64,000 nt of DNA from Beta vulgaris subsp. vulgaris (GCF_026745355.1 NC_079206.1:25724845-25788844); one strand, 5' to 3'; positions 29,719 through 41,559 are shown, counted from the stretch's first letter. Numbers and translations are program-made. Notes: a model not told the origin generated them from the letters alone.

Positions 29719-30172
29719 TAAGGGTATGCACAAAGCGATCCTGATCGGAATTTGGACAGGACACCGGAATTCCGACCGGACCGGGTCGGAGATTCTGGTC
29801 CAGTCTCGTGCCGCCGAATATCAAGATTTCGGTCCACCAGTCCAGTCCGGTCCAAACCTGAAAAATTCCAGTCTGTACCGGTTGGACCTGAGTTTCTATT
29901 ACTTTAGTAAAAAGAAAGTTTATATGTTAAATTTTATTTTAAAAAGGTAGAAAGTTAGAAACTTAAAAACCTATTATTTATTCTTTTAGGATTATTTTTA
30001 TTAAAATTATTAATTTTTAATGTATATAAATTATAAATATATTTAAATAAAATAAAAAAAGCTGTTTTTTTGGAAAAAAAAATCCGGTCTGGTCCCGGTC
30101 TAAGGAAATGCCGGATTCCGGTCCACCCGTCCAGTCGGTTCCAGTTTGGTCCTGGACCGGTGCACACCCCTA
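29719..30172. mobile_element. hAT-type MITE, 454 bp, with 8-bp target duplication
   Basis: The ends TAAGGGTATGCACA (29719) and, inward from 30172, TAGGGGTGTGCACC are inverted repeats with few mismatches. A perfect 8-bp duplication, ATTACAAC, flanks it at 29711-29718 and 30173-30180. The subterminal regions are rich in GGTCC/GGACC words (CCGGTCC). The middle is AT-rich and non-coding. Confidence 0.93.
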
Positions 30173-32000
30173 ATTACAACTCTACAAATTTTTCTATGCT
30201 CTTGTCGGTAGTCGCCCGTTTCAAGCACAAAGTCAACAAAGAACAACTCCATGATCCAACAAAAATCTGAAATCAAGATCACCATATCTCCTTCATTAAT
30301 AAAGAATATATTGACTAAAGAAATTTCTTTGCAACAATGGTGAAGTTCCAAACTCATTTTCATCTCTATAAATACCTAAGTAGTTACCAATCAAAACACA
30401 AGTTTCCGAACAAATAATTTCCTAATAGCCAAGAGTTTCTACTTTCTCTCTCTCTCCTCTATCTTATGCTTTTCTTCTCTGTTCGGGGTAAACTTCCCAG
30501 CTATGAAGCACTGACACGCTGACCGAGCTTGCGTGAGGCGTGTCAGACACGTGTCGCGTGTCAAGACGCTGGAAAACGTGTCGGACACGCGCTACAAAGC
30601 TCGGGCTTTTTTTTTTTAATTTGGCTATTAAAAACGTGTATTGAGATAGATAATAGATATAAAAGCCTAACCCTACCTATTTAACTCATTAACTGTACCG
30701 TATATCAATTATTTCTCTCTCTAAAACTAAAAGTACCACCGCACTATCGCAGCAGGCACATACTTTAATACTTTACAAGGTAAATATCTTTATCATGTGT
30801 CAGATTCACGGTTTTTTATCAATTTTTTTTGCTTGAGTCTAGGAGGAAAGTAGAAATTACTTTATTCCACATTAATGAATTGTAGACCTGGAGACTTGGA
30901 CTATTGTATTGTAGCCAAATTGATTTTGACGCCACATGTAGTGATAGTGATTTTGTTTTTGTTTTTTGTGATATTTGTGAAATAGTAATGAATAGGGATG
31001 TGATTATTTAGTTTTGCAAGTTTTTTTTTTTATTTTGTACCGATAATTTCTAAGATTTTATATCATGTAACTTTTACTTAATCAATTTGTTTTCAATTTT
31101 ATTAACATCATCAGGTCGTCATATTAATTAATTAGCCATGAGTTAATAAAGACAATTCTTTTTTGCAAGTTAATTAAATAGTTTATATGATCATGTAACT
31201 TTTACATTAACGTAATAATTGATAAATGATATTATTTGTAATTTAAAATATTTATGATTTATGTTTTTCTTATCTATGAATTTGCAGCTTTTGTCGATTT
31301 ATTTCACTATTTGTGATATGTCTAATCCTCAATCTAGTAGTGCAAATGACAAATCTAAGAAGGATGATATAGATGAACCTCTTTGGAAATATGTTACTAA
31401 TGTTGTCAACACTGAAACTGAAGATGGGCAGTGAAAGGGGGTAATGTGGGGATTGTTTGATGTGTATAGTTTTTTAGGAAGTTTCCGTATACAAGAGTAA
31501 GGGCCCATTTGCTTGGAATTAAGGGGAAAGGAATTGGAAAATGTACCAAGACCACAAAAGAAATGGTGCGTCAAATGACAAACTTGGATGAAGAGGCTGA
31601 GAGAAGAAAGAAAGCCAATGCCCCAAACTATGTACCCTTACCTATACCAGGAGTTCCTCCTTATAGTGAGACTAGTGATGGTCAACCAAGTGATGTACAA
31701 ACCAAGAAAAGAAAGGAGAATTCAATCACTAAGCTATATGATGTAAAAGCTAGGAATCATCTAGATGCTGAGATTGCTCGTATGTTTTACACTGGTGGTT
31801 TACCTTTTAATTTGGCAAGAAACCCACATTACTTGAAGGCTTTTCAATTTGCTGCAGACAATAATTTGAGTGGTTATATTCCTCCAAACCAGGCCCGGCG
31901 CTTGGCCGGCGCGATGTGCTCGACCGCGCAGGGCCTCGGTTTGGAAGGGCCCTGGAAATTTGTTTACTTGTTACTATTGTTACCTTAATATAGCAAATAA

Positions 32001-32190
32001 TTGTGTATGGAGCAGTGGTAAAGTTTTGGCAATGTGAGGTTTTAGACCCAAGTTCGAATCCCATGCCTTTGTTTTCTGACAATTAATTGTTGTATGTTGT
32101 ATCTTTGGGAAGAGATGAAGGTAATTGAATAGTCATCATTCATCACACCCTCTCCCCCCTAAAAAATAAAGCCTCAATCTTTTTCAACCC
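32001..32190 (+). mobile_element. Possible tRNA-derived SINE inside the nested hAT
   Basis: TGGAGCAGTGG at 32008-32018 resembles an RNA polymerase III A box, and AGTTCGAATCC at 32051-32061 matches a B box; their spacing of about 33 bp is right for a tRNA-derived promoter. The region downstream is the first unit of the 119-bp tandem array. No target duplication for a separate SINE was found, so it could simply be part of the hAT element. Confidence 0.45.
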
Positions 32191-32375
32191 TTTTCTGACA
32201 ATTAATTGCTGTATGTTGTATCTTTGGGAAGAGATGAAGGTAATTGAATAGTCATCATTCATCACACCCTCTCCCCCCAAAAAAATAAAGCCTCAATCTT
32301 TTTCAACCCTTTTCTGACAATTAATTGTTGTATGTTGTATCTTTGGGAAGAGATGAAGGTAATTGAATAGTCATC
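32072..32375. repeat. 119-bp tandem repeat, about 2.5 copies
   Basis: Units start with TTTTCTGACAATTAATTG at 32072, 32191 and 32310. The first two are complete and nearly identical; the third breaks off after GAATAGTCATC near 32373. Confidence 0.93.
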
Positions 32376-34705
32376 GTTTTCCATGGACGCAAAATCGCAA
32401 ACCACCCTCACATTTCACAAATCTTCAATGACAAGCATTATCGTCTCCTTCGCCCCCGTATGCAGCCAATATGAACATGATCTTCTCAATCCATTTCAAT
32501 CTTCCTCATTCCAACAAAGGCAACAAGTATACAACCACAAAGATTATTGTTTGGTAATTTTTATTTATTTTTAATTTCTTTTTTTAATTTTGTAATTACG
32601 ATTATTACTTACTATAATTGTAAATTCAAATAATTTTAAATTTTTCTGTCTACATTTAGTTAATAATTATATTTGGGATTTTTTTTTTTTTTAGATTTAA
32701 GGGCCTCTTTTTATAAACTGGCGCAGGGCCTCTAAAATTCTAGCCCCGGCCCTGCTCCAAACTATAACAAGTTAAGAACCACCTTGCTCGAAAAAGAATT
32801 AGAACATCTAGATATGCTTTTGGAACCAATAAAAGCTACGTGGAGGGAGAAAGGGGTTACAATAGTGTCTGATGGTTGGAGTGATCCACAAAAAAGACCT
32901 TTGATTAATTTTATGGCTACTAGTAAGAGTGGTCCCATTTTCATTAAAAGTGTGAATTGTTTTGGTGAAGTCAAGGACAAGTACTTCATTGCAGATCTTA
33001 TGGAAGAAGTTATTGAAGAAGTTGGTTCCCATGAATGTTGTTCAGGTAATAACAGACAATGCTAGCAATTGCAAGGGTGCTGGTGAACTTATTGAAATCA
33101 AGTATCCATGGATCTACTGGACCCCATGTGTTGTCCATACATTAAACCTTGCTTTGAAAAATATTTGTGCTGCAAGAAATATAGAATCGAATATTGAAAC
33201 ATATGATGAATGTCATTGGATTACTCAAGTTCATGATGATGCAGTGCAAGTGAAAAACTTCATTATGAATCTTTCTATGAGACTAGCAATGTTCAATCGA
33301 TTTTCTTCTTTGAAATTAATTGCAGTGGCTGATACTCGTTTTGCTTCAGTGGTTGTTATGCTAAAGAGGTTTAAGCTTCTAAGGCGTTCTCTTGAGGCCA
33401 TGGTGATAAGTGAAGAATGGGGGGGTTACAAAGAGGATGATCAAGGCAAGGCAAGTTTTGTAAAAGAAAAAGTAATGAGTGATAGCTGGTGGGATAAAGT
33501 GGACTACATTCTTGCCTTCACTGGACCCATTTATGAGATGATAAGGGCTTGTGATACCGATAAGCCAAGTCTACATTTGGTATATGAGATGTGGGACTCT
33601 ATGCTTGAAAAGGTGAAAATTGTGATTTATACTCATGAAGGATTGACAGATGATGATGATGATATTACTCCGAGTTTTTTGAAGTAGTTCATCGCATTAT
33701 TGTAGCTCGTTGGACAAAAGCAACACTCCTCTTAATTGCTTAGCTCACTCATTAAATCCTAGGTAAATTCTTTTATATATTTAGATCAATTTACTCATTT
33801 TTTAATATTACATGAATAATGATTGTTTCTATATTTTTTTTATTCTTTTGAAGGTTTTATAGTGAGGCATGGCTTGAAGAAAATCCAAATAGAGTACCTC
33901 CGCATAGAGACACAGAAATATCTGAAGGAAGAGTAAGTTGTTTTAGAAGACTATTTCCTGACAATGCTGATTTTGCCCGAGCTATGGATGAATATACCAT
34001 TTTCTCATACAAGTCTGAGTATACAAGGGTGGAGAAAACTTATATACTAGGGGTACCATGGATCCTATGTCATGGTGGGTTAACTTTGGTTCATCTACTA
34101 GTTTGCTTCAAGCTTTGGCCTTCAGATATCTTGGACAACCTACTTCATCTTCATGTTGTGAACGTAATTGGAGCATATATTCTTTTATTCACTCACTTAG
34201 GAGAAATAGGTTGAATCCAAAACGAGCTGAAAATTTGGTGAAGATTCACACTAATCTGCGTCTTCTATCAAGGAACACAAATGAATACACAGCTGGGAAG
34301 ACAAAATTGTGGGATGTAGGTGGTGATCAATTTGATGTCATGGATGATGGGAACGATGAAAACGCCTTTCTAGAGTTTGCCGACCTTTCTCTTGATGAAC
34401 CGGATCTTGAATTTGTATTTTTTTTCTTAGTGGTTTTAGCTAATATAAGTTCACTTAATTATTTTTATTTGGATTTATTATAAGTTGCATTGGTTAACTT
34501 TATTTTTGAACATGTTTGAATATTATATATTATAAATTAAACTTGTTTGTTATATTGAATTTTATTTTCATTGATATTATAAAGTATAAAATAAATTGTT
34601 AGAAAAAAATTGCGTTTCCCTCACGTTTTCTCAGTTTCAAAATTTGCGTTTCCCCGTGTCCCCGTGTCCTATCCCGTGTGGCGTTTCTGTGCAAGCTAGC
34701 TTCCC

Positions 34706-36519
34706 ACCACCACCACGACGCCAGCGCACCAACCTCCAGCAGTCCAGCCGAAATACAAACCTGCTAACCTCCACGCTGCAGCCACGCTGCAACAACCCCT
34801 CCGCCTTCCACATACCTCTGCCAGCCCAGTCACCTTTCTTTCTCTGGCACACCCACTCGCCTCACCTCTCTCTCTCGTTGACCCACCTGTGAGGACGACC
34901 CTCCACCTGAACGAACCACCTTTCGACGAACCACCTTGACACCCTCAAGCTCACCATTGCAGCCTCCATCTCCCCCAACAAGCAGTTGTTCTCCCTTCCC
35001 GTACTCCTCATCGTAAGGTATATGGAACTATATGTTCTGTTTCCTTTTATTTTTCTCTTTGTTTTGTTTACTCTTTTAGGCCCAAAATCTTTTAATGGTT
35101 ACTTCATAATTATAGTTATAATTTGGGCTCAAGTGACATTTAGATAATAACTTGATTGTTATCAGGGTAATGAGATAAAAATATGTATATGAACTTTTGT
35201 ATAACATAAATCTTTTAAGTAGTATATATGACTTAGTATGAGTATTAGACAAATTGAGTGAACTAAGTTAAGTCAACTTATAATAATAAGTAGTCATATC
35301 TTATATTCTCGTTAACTCAATATTATTGATCTCAATTAATTAAAATGTACATATGATGAGTTCTAATTTAATTTAGAGAAAAGTTAAGTAATAGTATGGT
35401 GTTTATAAAGTTTAGTAAATAAATGAATATACATAGTCCCACAATTAATTTGGTTAACGAGCCAAATTTATAACAATATTAATAACAAATGAGGAAAGTT
35501 GCAATATTAATTATTGGTTAGATTAAGGGAAAGGGGATATTACAAGCCTCCCCAGCTATCAAAGTTACTACCGGGAATTGAGGTAACGTCTACTGCTAAC
35601 ACTCGCATTCCCTTTCTAAATATATTTTTTATTTTGATATGTAAATAATGTTTATATATGTTAAAGGTATGCTTTTATGGATTGCGGGATATGAAATACT
35701 TTTATAAACATTAAGTTTCATGACGTTATGTAATTTATGATGATTTTCGAAAGATTAAAGAATGTGATTTCCATGATGATTGTGAAGTATAATGTATAAA
35801 TAAAATGAAAAAAAAAAGTGGAAGATGGTTCTTGGCAATACGATGTTATGTTGGTCGTGCATGTACCGTTCTGTTCTACGGCGGAAACGCCACCTTCTAG
35901 TTAGGAGCAATTGTCCCTGGTGGCACCGAGCTATGCATGGCTTTACGCCACCTTTTGGTTAGGGACGATGTCCCTGGTTGCTATATTCCTATGTTTATGA
36001 TGATGATGAAGATGATGATAGGAGACGTCCTTATATGTTATACTCGCCAAGTTACCAATAGGATAATTATGATGATGGTCATGATAAAGGATAATAATTC
36101 TTTCATGTTAATCAAATGTTTATGAAATATTTTTACTTTATTCTCTCCTCCCTATTTGCAACTAAAATGAATTGAAATGAATTTACGATGTTAGAGTAGT
36201 ATGTTATTGGGCTTCGGCTCATGACGTTTTGCCTTTCTGTTTTAGGTAATGACGGGGATGACGGAATGGCGTAGCAGTGAGGAATAATTACTACTTAAAT
36301 TATGCAGGCTCTTATTATTATGTATTCTAAGCTTAAGAACATTAGTTTATGAACCTTAAAGTTTAATATTTATAATGTTATGTTCTTTAACGAACTTATA
36401 TTGCCTTGTATTTTCCAAATGGAAAGTACAGCAGTAACGCACCGACTAAGTTAAGTCTTCCGCTGCTAATTAAGTGTTAATTAATGAATTAACGATGCTT
36501 AGAAGTCGGGGCATTACAG
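34706..36519. mobile_element. Probable 5'-truncated Ty3 (chromovirus-like) LTR
   Basis: The right border CGGGGCATTACA (36507-36518) is the mirror of the TGTAACACCCCG start seen in the LTR at 62651, the usual pair for plant chromovirus LTRs. A diverged local duplication (ACGCCACCTT.T.GTTAGG at 35886 and 35945, 59 bp apart) and a GGCATTACAG end support an LTR. No TGTAACACC start was found, so the left border is unknown; 34706 is only the end of the preceding hAT element. The frame at 34596-34892 is low-complexity and not a gene. Confidence 0.45.
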
Positions 36520-36529
36520 ATTAATTTCT

Positions 36530-36868
36530 TCATATTTAATTAGTAATTAGGGTGATTATCTCAAACCTTGGTTAATCACTAATTAGGGTGATTATCTTAA
36601 CCTTTCATCATATTTAATAACTGATTAGGATGATTATCTTAAATCTTGGTTAATCAGTAATTAGGATAATTACCTTAGCCTTTCATCATATTTAATCACT
36701 ACATAGGGTGATTATTTCCTAACCTTCATTATGATCACAAATTAAGGTGATTATCTTTCCTTCTTTTTTTTTATCACTAATTAATGTAATTATCTTGATC
36801 TTTCATTTTTAATCATTAATTATGATGATTATTCGAATTCCATTTCAATCACTAATTGGAGTGATTAC
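36530..36868. repeat. Minisatellite of palindromic TAATCACTAATTAGGGTGATTA units
   Basis: Nine degenerate units of about 38 bp. The core AATCACTAATTAGGGTGATT is itself an imperfect palindrome (AATCAC..GTGATT). In the first four units the linkers alternate between an ACCTTGGT type and a CCTTTCATCATATT type, giving a 78-bp higher-order repeat. It follows directly on the LTR border at 36519. Confidence 0.85.
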
Positions 36869-37369
36869 CTCGTGTCTAATAGATTTGTTTAATTCTAAAG
36901 GTGAGTTAATCATAATCTATTTTACTTTGTTTCCTTTTCATCCCCAATGGAATTGGCAATTTAGGGTGAGACATATATCGAACGACGATGATTTTGCTCC
37001 AACGATGGTACGTGGTGCAACTTCGATGCTCAAACCTACCATGTAGAAATGATATATTGGTCCTAAATAAAAATGATTGATGTGTATATGTGTAAATTAT
37101 GTGATTTTATTTCTTTTTAATAGCCATGATTACTTTAAAATGGAAAATAACACATTTAGTAAGCCCCCGTTCTTTAAAACGGAAAAGGAGACAAGTTCCA
37201 GATGTTCACACCTATTAACCTAAACCCCGAACTCTATCTCATGGTATGAAAGACCAATTTTCAAAAAAGCCTTATTCATATGAAGTAATCATAGTTTTAA
37301 ATGATATTTCTTGATCGAATTGATTTTAAAATGATTTTTTATATAAATTTGTCCTTATTCAGATATTAT
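36869..37369. other. Spacer between the minisatellite and the MULE
   Basis: Short frames only. AAGCCCCCGTTCTTTAAAAC near 37162 looks like LTR debris, but no ends were found. Confidence 0.35.
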
Positions 37370-40300
37370 TAGGATGGCGACTTCAAAATTTTCTAAAACT
37401 AATAGTCCAATGAGAGACTTTTGTGGGATTAAGACAGTAAAAATTCGAATACCACAGCATGATAACAACTGATCCCATTCAGGTCCCATCTCCTAGAAGT
37501 ACATGTTCTTTCTTCTAAACTCACAACTAAGACCTCCATTCCATGTAAGACTTCAAACCATGGGGTCTGAAGCTAGAACATAGTACTCTTTTCCATACTC
37601 TTTGATTTTTTCCAACCTCTTCCTAGTACTTCGACAGATGTTGTTCTTTGACCTCTCCATGATGGATTTTTTTTTCTAGAACAACCTCTATGACTACCCT
37701 CCTTATATCTTCTAACATATGCATTATGGGCTTGGACCTTATGCCTCTAAAATACATCCACCCATTGAAGGTCTCGCCAAGGTTATTCACCACTAAGTTG
37801 CACCTAGAAGCTGTCCTAAATCCAAATTTGCAAAAGGACTTAAGGTTTTGCTTCTCAAAATCCTCCACAACATGTATAGACAAAGCACCCCATCTCTTGG
37901 ATAGCCTTGTTGTAGTATGCCCTTGCGTAAGCATACACTACTCTCCAAAAACGCCTTCAATTCATTACCTATATGTTTCTTATGCCATAGAGGATAAACA
38001 TGTCTAGCACGGTGTTTGTGCTCAACAAGTGGGAAGAAGGTTTTCGCTGCACCAATGACGAACTGCAATCACATGAAATAAGTGAGTTAATCATTGTTTA
38101 TGTCATTAAGAAAATAAATTAGTTTATTTACCTTGTGTCGGTCTGAAAATTTGTGTTATCCTCTCCTCCAAACTCATACGAATCTTCCTTCAAGCTTTCT
38201 AGGAACCATATCAAATACTCATTATTTTCTGCTTCAACAACAGCCCAAGAGATGAGGAACATTTGGTTGTTCTCATCCCTCCCAATTGCTGCTATTAAGT
38301 GTCCCCCTAGAAATGTTTTAAGGAAGCACCCATCTAGGAAAATTACCTTCCTACATGCCCTCATATAACCGGCCTCTCTTAGGGCAATGAAGCTTATGTA
38401 CAATCTTTGGATACTAGCTCCTCCTCATTTCCATCCCTAGGCATAGTTATCAACTTATATGTAACTACGTCATTACTTCTTTTTAGTTCGCCAATGTATG
38501 ATGAAAGCAATGATTAATGGTCAAACAGATTACCATGAAGTAAGCTATGAGAAATTGCCTTGACCTTATAACAGTTCCACTTAGGTAGTCTGGCACCAAA
38601 CTTTTTCATCACATCCTTCTCCAAATCCTTCTGCCACCAATTAGGGTTGTCTTTGTATTTATGTAGATACTATCTTGCAGACCAACTAGCCTTAGCATGA
38701 ATGGTTTCATAATTTGTCCTATAACAAGTATGCCTAGGATTACAAGACTTCACAATCCATGTTTTTTTAGACCATCCCAAGAGCCATACAACTTCCCCTC
38801 ACAACCATCTTTGCACCTAGCCTCTAGTTTCCTGGCCTCACTTTTCCTCCATCTAATACCATAGCCAGCCATCACAACTTTCTTGTTGACCATATCCTTA
38901 AACACTTCAGGAGGGTGTGAATTATAACCCCGCTTGCCACACAAGTTCCTTGAAATCAATGTATATGTACACAACCTTCACAACTGATTTTTCATACCTT
39001 CCTCATCAACATCAGTCTTCACATCTAAGTGAGGAATCCAATCTTCATCACCCTCATTCTCATCCTCATATTCACTTTCCCACCCACCTGACAAAGGGAA
39101 GCTCAAGTCCTCTACCCTTGAGCTTCCAGCTACATCACTAACACTTTTGTTAGCTTTACTCTTACCCTTACTCTCCTTTCCCTTCTTTATTGCCTAAACA
39201 AACTCATCATCGCTAGAACTTACCCCATTTACATCCATTTCATAACTTTAAATCACCATCAGCAATTCATCGCTCTCACCACTATATAATACTTCTACCT
39301 CACTCTCATTCTTACCCCCATTATTATTTCCACCCACGGCCTCATTCTGATCCCCGTCATTGTTTCCACCCACACCCTCATTCTCACCACCATCAGACTC
39401 TGTCAGCTCACTCAATGACAATCCAATCTATTAGCCTATCAAGGCTCAAATCAGGTTTATCTTCATTACCACTATTATCATCATCATTAGAACAATTACC
39501 ATCCTCATCAACATGACCAAACCACTCCTCCATATGAATGTAATATGAAAAATGGGCTTAGTCATCTGAACTATGTAAGGATTTTTGTCCATCTACTCCT
39601 TCCAAATCAATGGGTTATTCTGTGGCTAGTTGCTCAATTCTCTTACTGATTTCGTCAATTTTTGTTTGGGCTCTGTTACTAAGCTTTTTCTGGTTTTATT
39701 TTATGTCGGAGATGGTGAACCAACAAGTTGTGCAGTAGGTTGGATATGTGGGATAACTTGAGGTGTTGTTTTAGGGCTCCTCCTAACTTGTGTTAAGTCA
39801 ATTACTCTGTGCACTCGAAGCTTCTTCCTAGGAGTATTTAGTTTGTGGTTACAAAAGAGCATTGGTTTAGTTGTGTTTTGTTGTACTGGAGGTGGGTTTA
39901 GTCCAACAGTGGGTGGATTTAGTTCAACAGTGGGTTGGTTTATTTCAACAATGGGTGGGTTTTGTTGCTCAATGGGTGGGTCTTCTTGCTCAATAGTGGG
40001 TGGGTTATTAATGGTTATGTACTCCAATCCTTCAATCACTTCAGACTCATCTATCCCATTAATCATATACACTTTTACCATCACATAGACTAAACCCACC
40101 TTGCAAAAATAAGTCACTTCCTTGTCAGTGTACACTCTAACCAAACCATGTTCTAAGCTTAACCCAGGCAAGTAGTGATACAAAATGTAATTTGAGTTAT
40201 ACTTAATAGCTTCATCCTTCAACATATCCACAATTCAAAATAACTCATATAATTAGGGTCTACGTTATCCCGATAATGTATTTTCCCTCCAACATACTCC

Positions 40301-40842
40301 CACTTTGGAGATTAAGCACCCCCCATGTCACATTTTAATTGTAAATGCAACATACATGATCTTAGAGCAAGAATTAAACAGCATCAGCTGCGGAAAAACA
40401 ATTTACCCTAATTTCCTAATCCACAGTTCAATTGCAGAAGTTAAAAAAGTAAAAAAAATCCCTAAAACTACATCGTTTACTAAAATCTAAGAGCTTGTTT
40501 GAGTTACTTACCAAATGTAATTTGAGTTCACTGAATCAGCGTTCCATTTTGTGCGGAATTCCCTCTACAACCGAACTTTTTCTTCCAATGACATTTTTTT
40601 GAAGATGACTCTTTGTCTTCAATTAGGGAAGGAGGAGGAAAAGGGGGGAAAAGGAGAAAATGAAGGCACGTGCCTTTTTTGTTTAAGTAAAAAATTAGGG
40701 TGAAAAAAAGAAAAAAAAATAAGAAAAGGGGGAGGGGGAATTAAAAATAATAATAATAAATTAAGATACTCCCGTCGTCGGTGAAAATTTTGGTCACTGA
40801 CCTCATTTATGGTATGGATCACACCGTCTACACTTGTTTAAA
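37370..40842 (-). mobile_element. Decayed Mutator-like element (MULE)
   Basis: It carries a broken MULE transposase on the minus strand. Its 5' region (40560-40830) matches in inverse orientation the segment at 28200-28450. The right side is delimited by the hAT MITE at 40851; the left limit is set by the end of the SWIM region and is uncertain. No long terminal inverted repeat was proven inside the window. Confidence 0.65.
37430..40330 (-). pseudogene. MULE transposase with PB1-like, MuDR, MULE and SWIM domains (broken)
   Basis: On the minus strand, from high to low coordinates: a PB1-like N-terminal domain at about 40330-40020, split by a 1-base deletion near 40232. Then a proline-rich repeat (about 40020-39870) with a PPI/PPT-x-E-x-N rhythm, and an acidic low-complexity region. 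The MuDR-type DNA-binding domain is at 38974-38750 (KVVMAGYGIRWRKSEARKLE, CKDGCEGKLYGSW). The MULE catalytic domain is at 38403-38128, with FLDGCFLKTFLGGHLIAAIG and FLISWAVVEAENNEYLIWFL. The C-terminal region is at 37934-37623 (LVVNNLGETFNGWM), then a SWIM finger at about 37559-37450 in another frame with CTSRRWDLNGISCYHA, where the second Cys of the CxC is S. Stops and frameshifts make it inactive. Confidence 0.88.
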
Positions 40843-40850
40843 AAATACAT

Positions 40851-41122
40851 AGAGCTGGTCATTTTGGCCCGCCCGACCAGCTTTTTGGGCAGATTTTTTG
40901 GCCCGCGGTCGATCCGATTTTTTTTTTGTTTTGGGCGGGCTTTGGCCAAGCCAAAAATGACTTTTTAGTCTATTTTTGGTCCCCGACCTCATTTTGGCCC
41001 GAAAAGCCCGCTCATTTTGGCCCGAAACAGCGGGCTTTGGGCACAAAATTTTGGCTCGGCCCGGCCCGACCAATGGGCAATTTTTTTAGGCGTGGCTCGA
41101 CCCGGACCATGATCACCTTTAG
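40851..41122. mobile_element. hAT-type MITE, 272 bp, with 8-bp target duplication
   Basis: A perfect 8-bp duplication, AAATACAT, flanks the segment at 40843-40850 and 41123-41130. The ends AGAGCTGGTCATTTTGGCC and, inward from 41122, CTAAAGGTGATCATGG are degenerate inverted repeats. The interior is packed with GGCCCG/CGGGCC words. Non-coding. Confidence 0.85.
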
Positions 41123-41308
41123 AAATACATAATATCCACATTAATTGGACAAACATTACACGAACCTTTTTCCTAAGAAGGTTCCATCAAATTAATTTGA
41201 GCAACTGAGAAGGAATTGTCATTGATTAATCACAACATTTGCAAATGTATCCATAGCTAAACAAAACTACAATTAATCATAAAAAGATATTAACCATCAA
41301 ATGGTATA

Positions 41309-41557
41309 TTCCCTCTGTTTTTTATCTTTCTCATTTTACTGTGTGCATCTTCCAATGTACATCTTTGAACTTAAATATCTTTCATTATATATTAGTAAAG
41401 ATTATAACGATTGAATATTAATAATGTACTAATTGAGATGAATCAAACAAGACCCCATATGACTATATTTTTTCTTATAAATTGAAAAAATTGAGAAGAT
41501 TCTCTCTAAGTATGAATAATGTCAAAATTCAAAGTGAGAACGATAAAAAAAAGGGAG
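41309..41557. mobile_element. Stowaway-like MITE, 249 bp (complete copy)
   Basis: The ends TTCCCTCTGTTTTTTATC (41309) and, inward from 41557, CTCCCTTTTTTTTATCG are inverted repeats, flanked by TA (41307-41308 and 41558-41559). It matches the partial copies at 3597-3750 and 7752-7975. Non-coding. Confidence 0.82.
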
Positions 41558-41559
41558 TA

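Larger units (their letters stand above)
31890..32754. mobile_element. Nested non-autonomous hAT element, 865 bp
   Basis: The ends CAGGCCCGGCGC (31890) and, inward from 32754, CAGGGCCGGGGC form a 12-bp inverted repeat with two mismatches. A perfect 8-bp target duplication, CTCCAAAC, flanks it at 31882-31889 and 32755-32762. It interrupts the transposase gene of the larger hAT element. It contains a SINE-like segment with tRNA-type boxes and a 119-bp tandem repeat, but no transposase. Confidence 0.95.
31321..34483 (+). pseudogene. hAT transposase (BED finger, DUF659, hAT C-terminal domain)
   Basis: Reading starts at ATG 31321 (MSNPQSSSANDK). The BED-type finger region follows but is broken by stops near 31434, and its second half (AHLLGIKGKGIGKCTK) is in another frame from 31509. 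Resemblance is interrupted at 31890-32754 by the nested element and resumes with the DUF659 block (GVTIVSDGWSDPQKRPLINF). A frameshift near 33040 precedes VVQVITDNASNCKGAGELIE and then WTPCVVHTLNLALKNIC. A probable intron lies at about 33763-33853. The C-terminal dimerisation domain holds WWVNFGSSTSLLQALAFRYL, then CCERNWSIYSFIH. Stops and frameshifts show the copy is inactive. Confidence 0.88.
30499..34697 (+). mobile_element. Degenerate autonomous hAT transposon
   Basis: The left end, AGCTATGAAGCACTGACACG, is followed by GTGTC/GACACG-rich subterminal repeats. The right end (34630-34697) has CCCCGTGTCC repeats and closes with GTGCAAGCT. The candidate 8-bp target duplications AACTTCCC (30491-30498) and AGCTTCCC (34698-34705) agree at 7 of 8 positions. 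In between lies a broken hAT transposase with BED finger, DUF659 and dimerisation domain, itself interrupted by a second hAT element at 31890-32754. The borders are moderately certain. Confidence 0.65.

Noticed and set aside
32008..32061. Genuine tRNA gene
   Set aside because: The A- and B-box-like motifs are present but the intervening sequence cannot fold into a tRNA cloverleaf by eye; a SINE-type promoter is the more careful reading.
34596..34892. 98-codon proline-rich frame
   Set aside because: Low-complexity sequence overlapping the end of the hAT element and LTR-like sequence; no domain.
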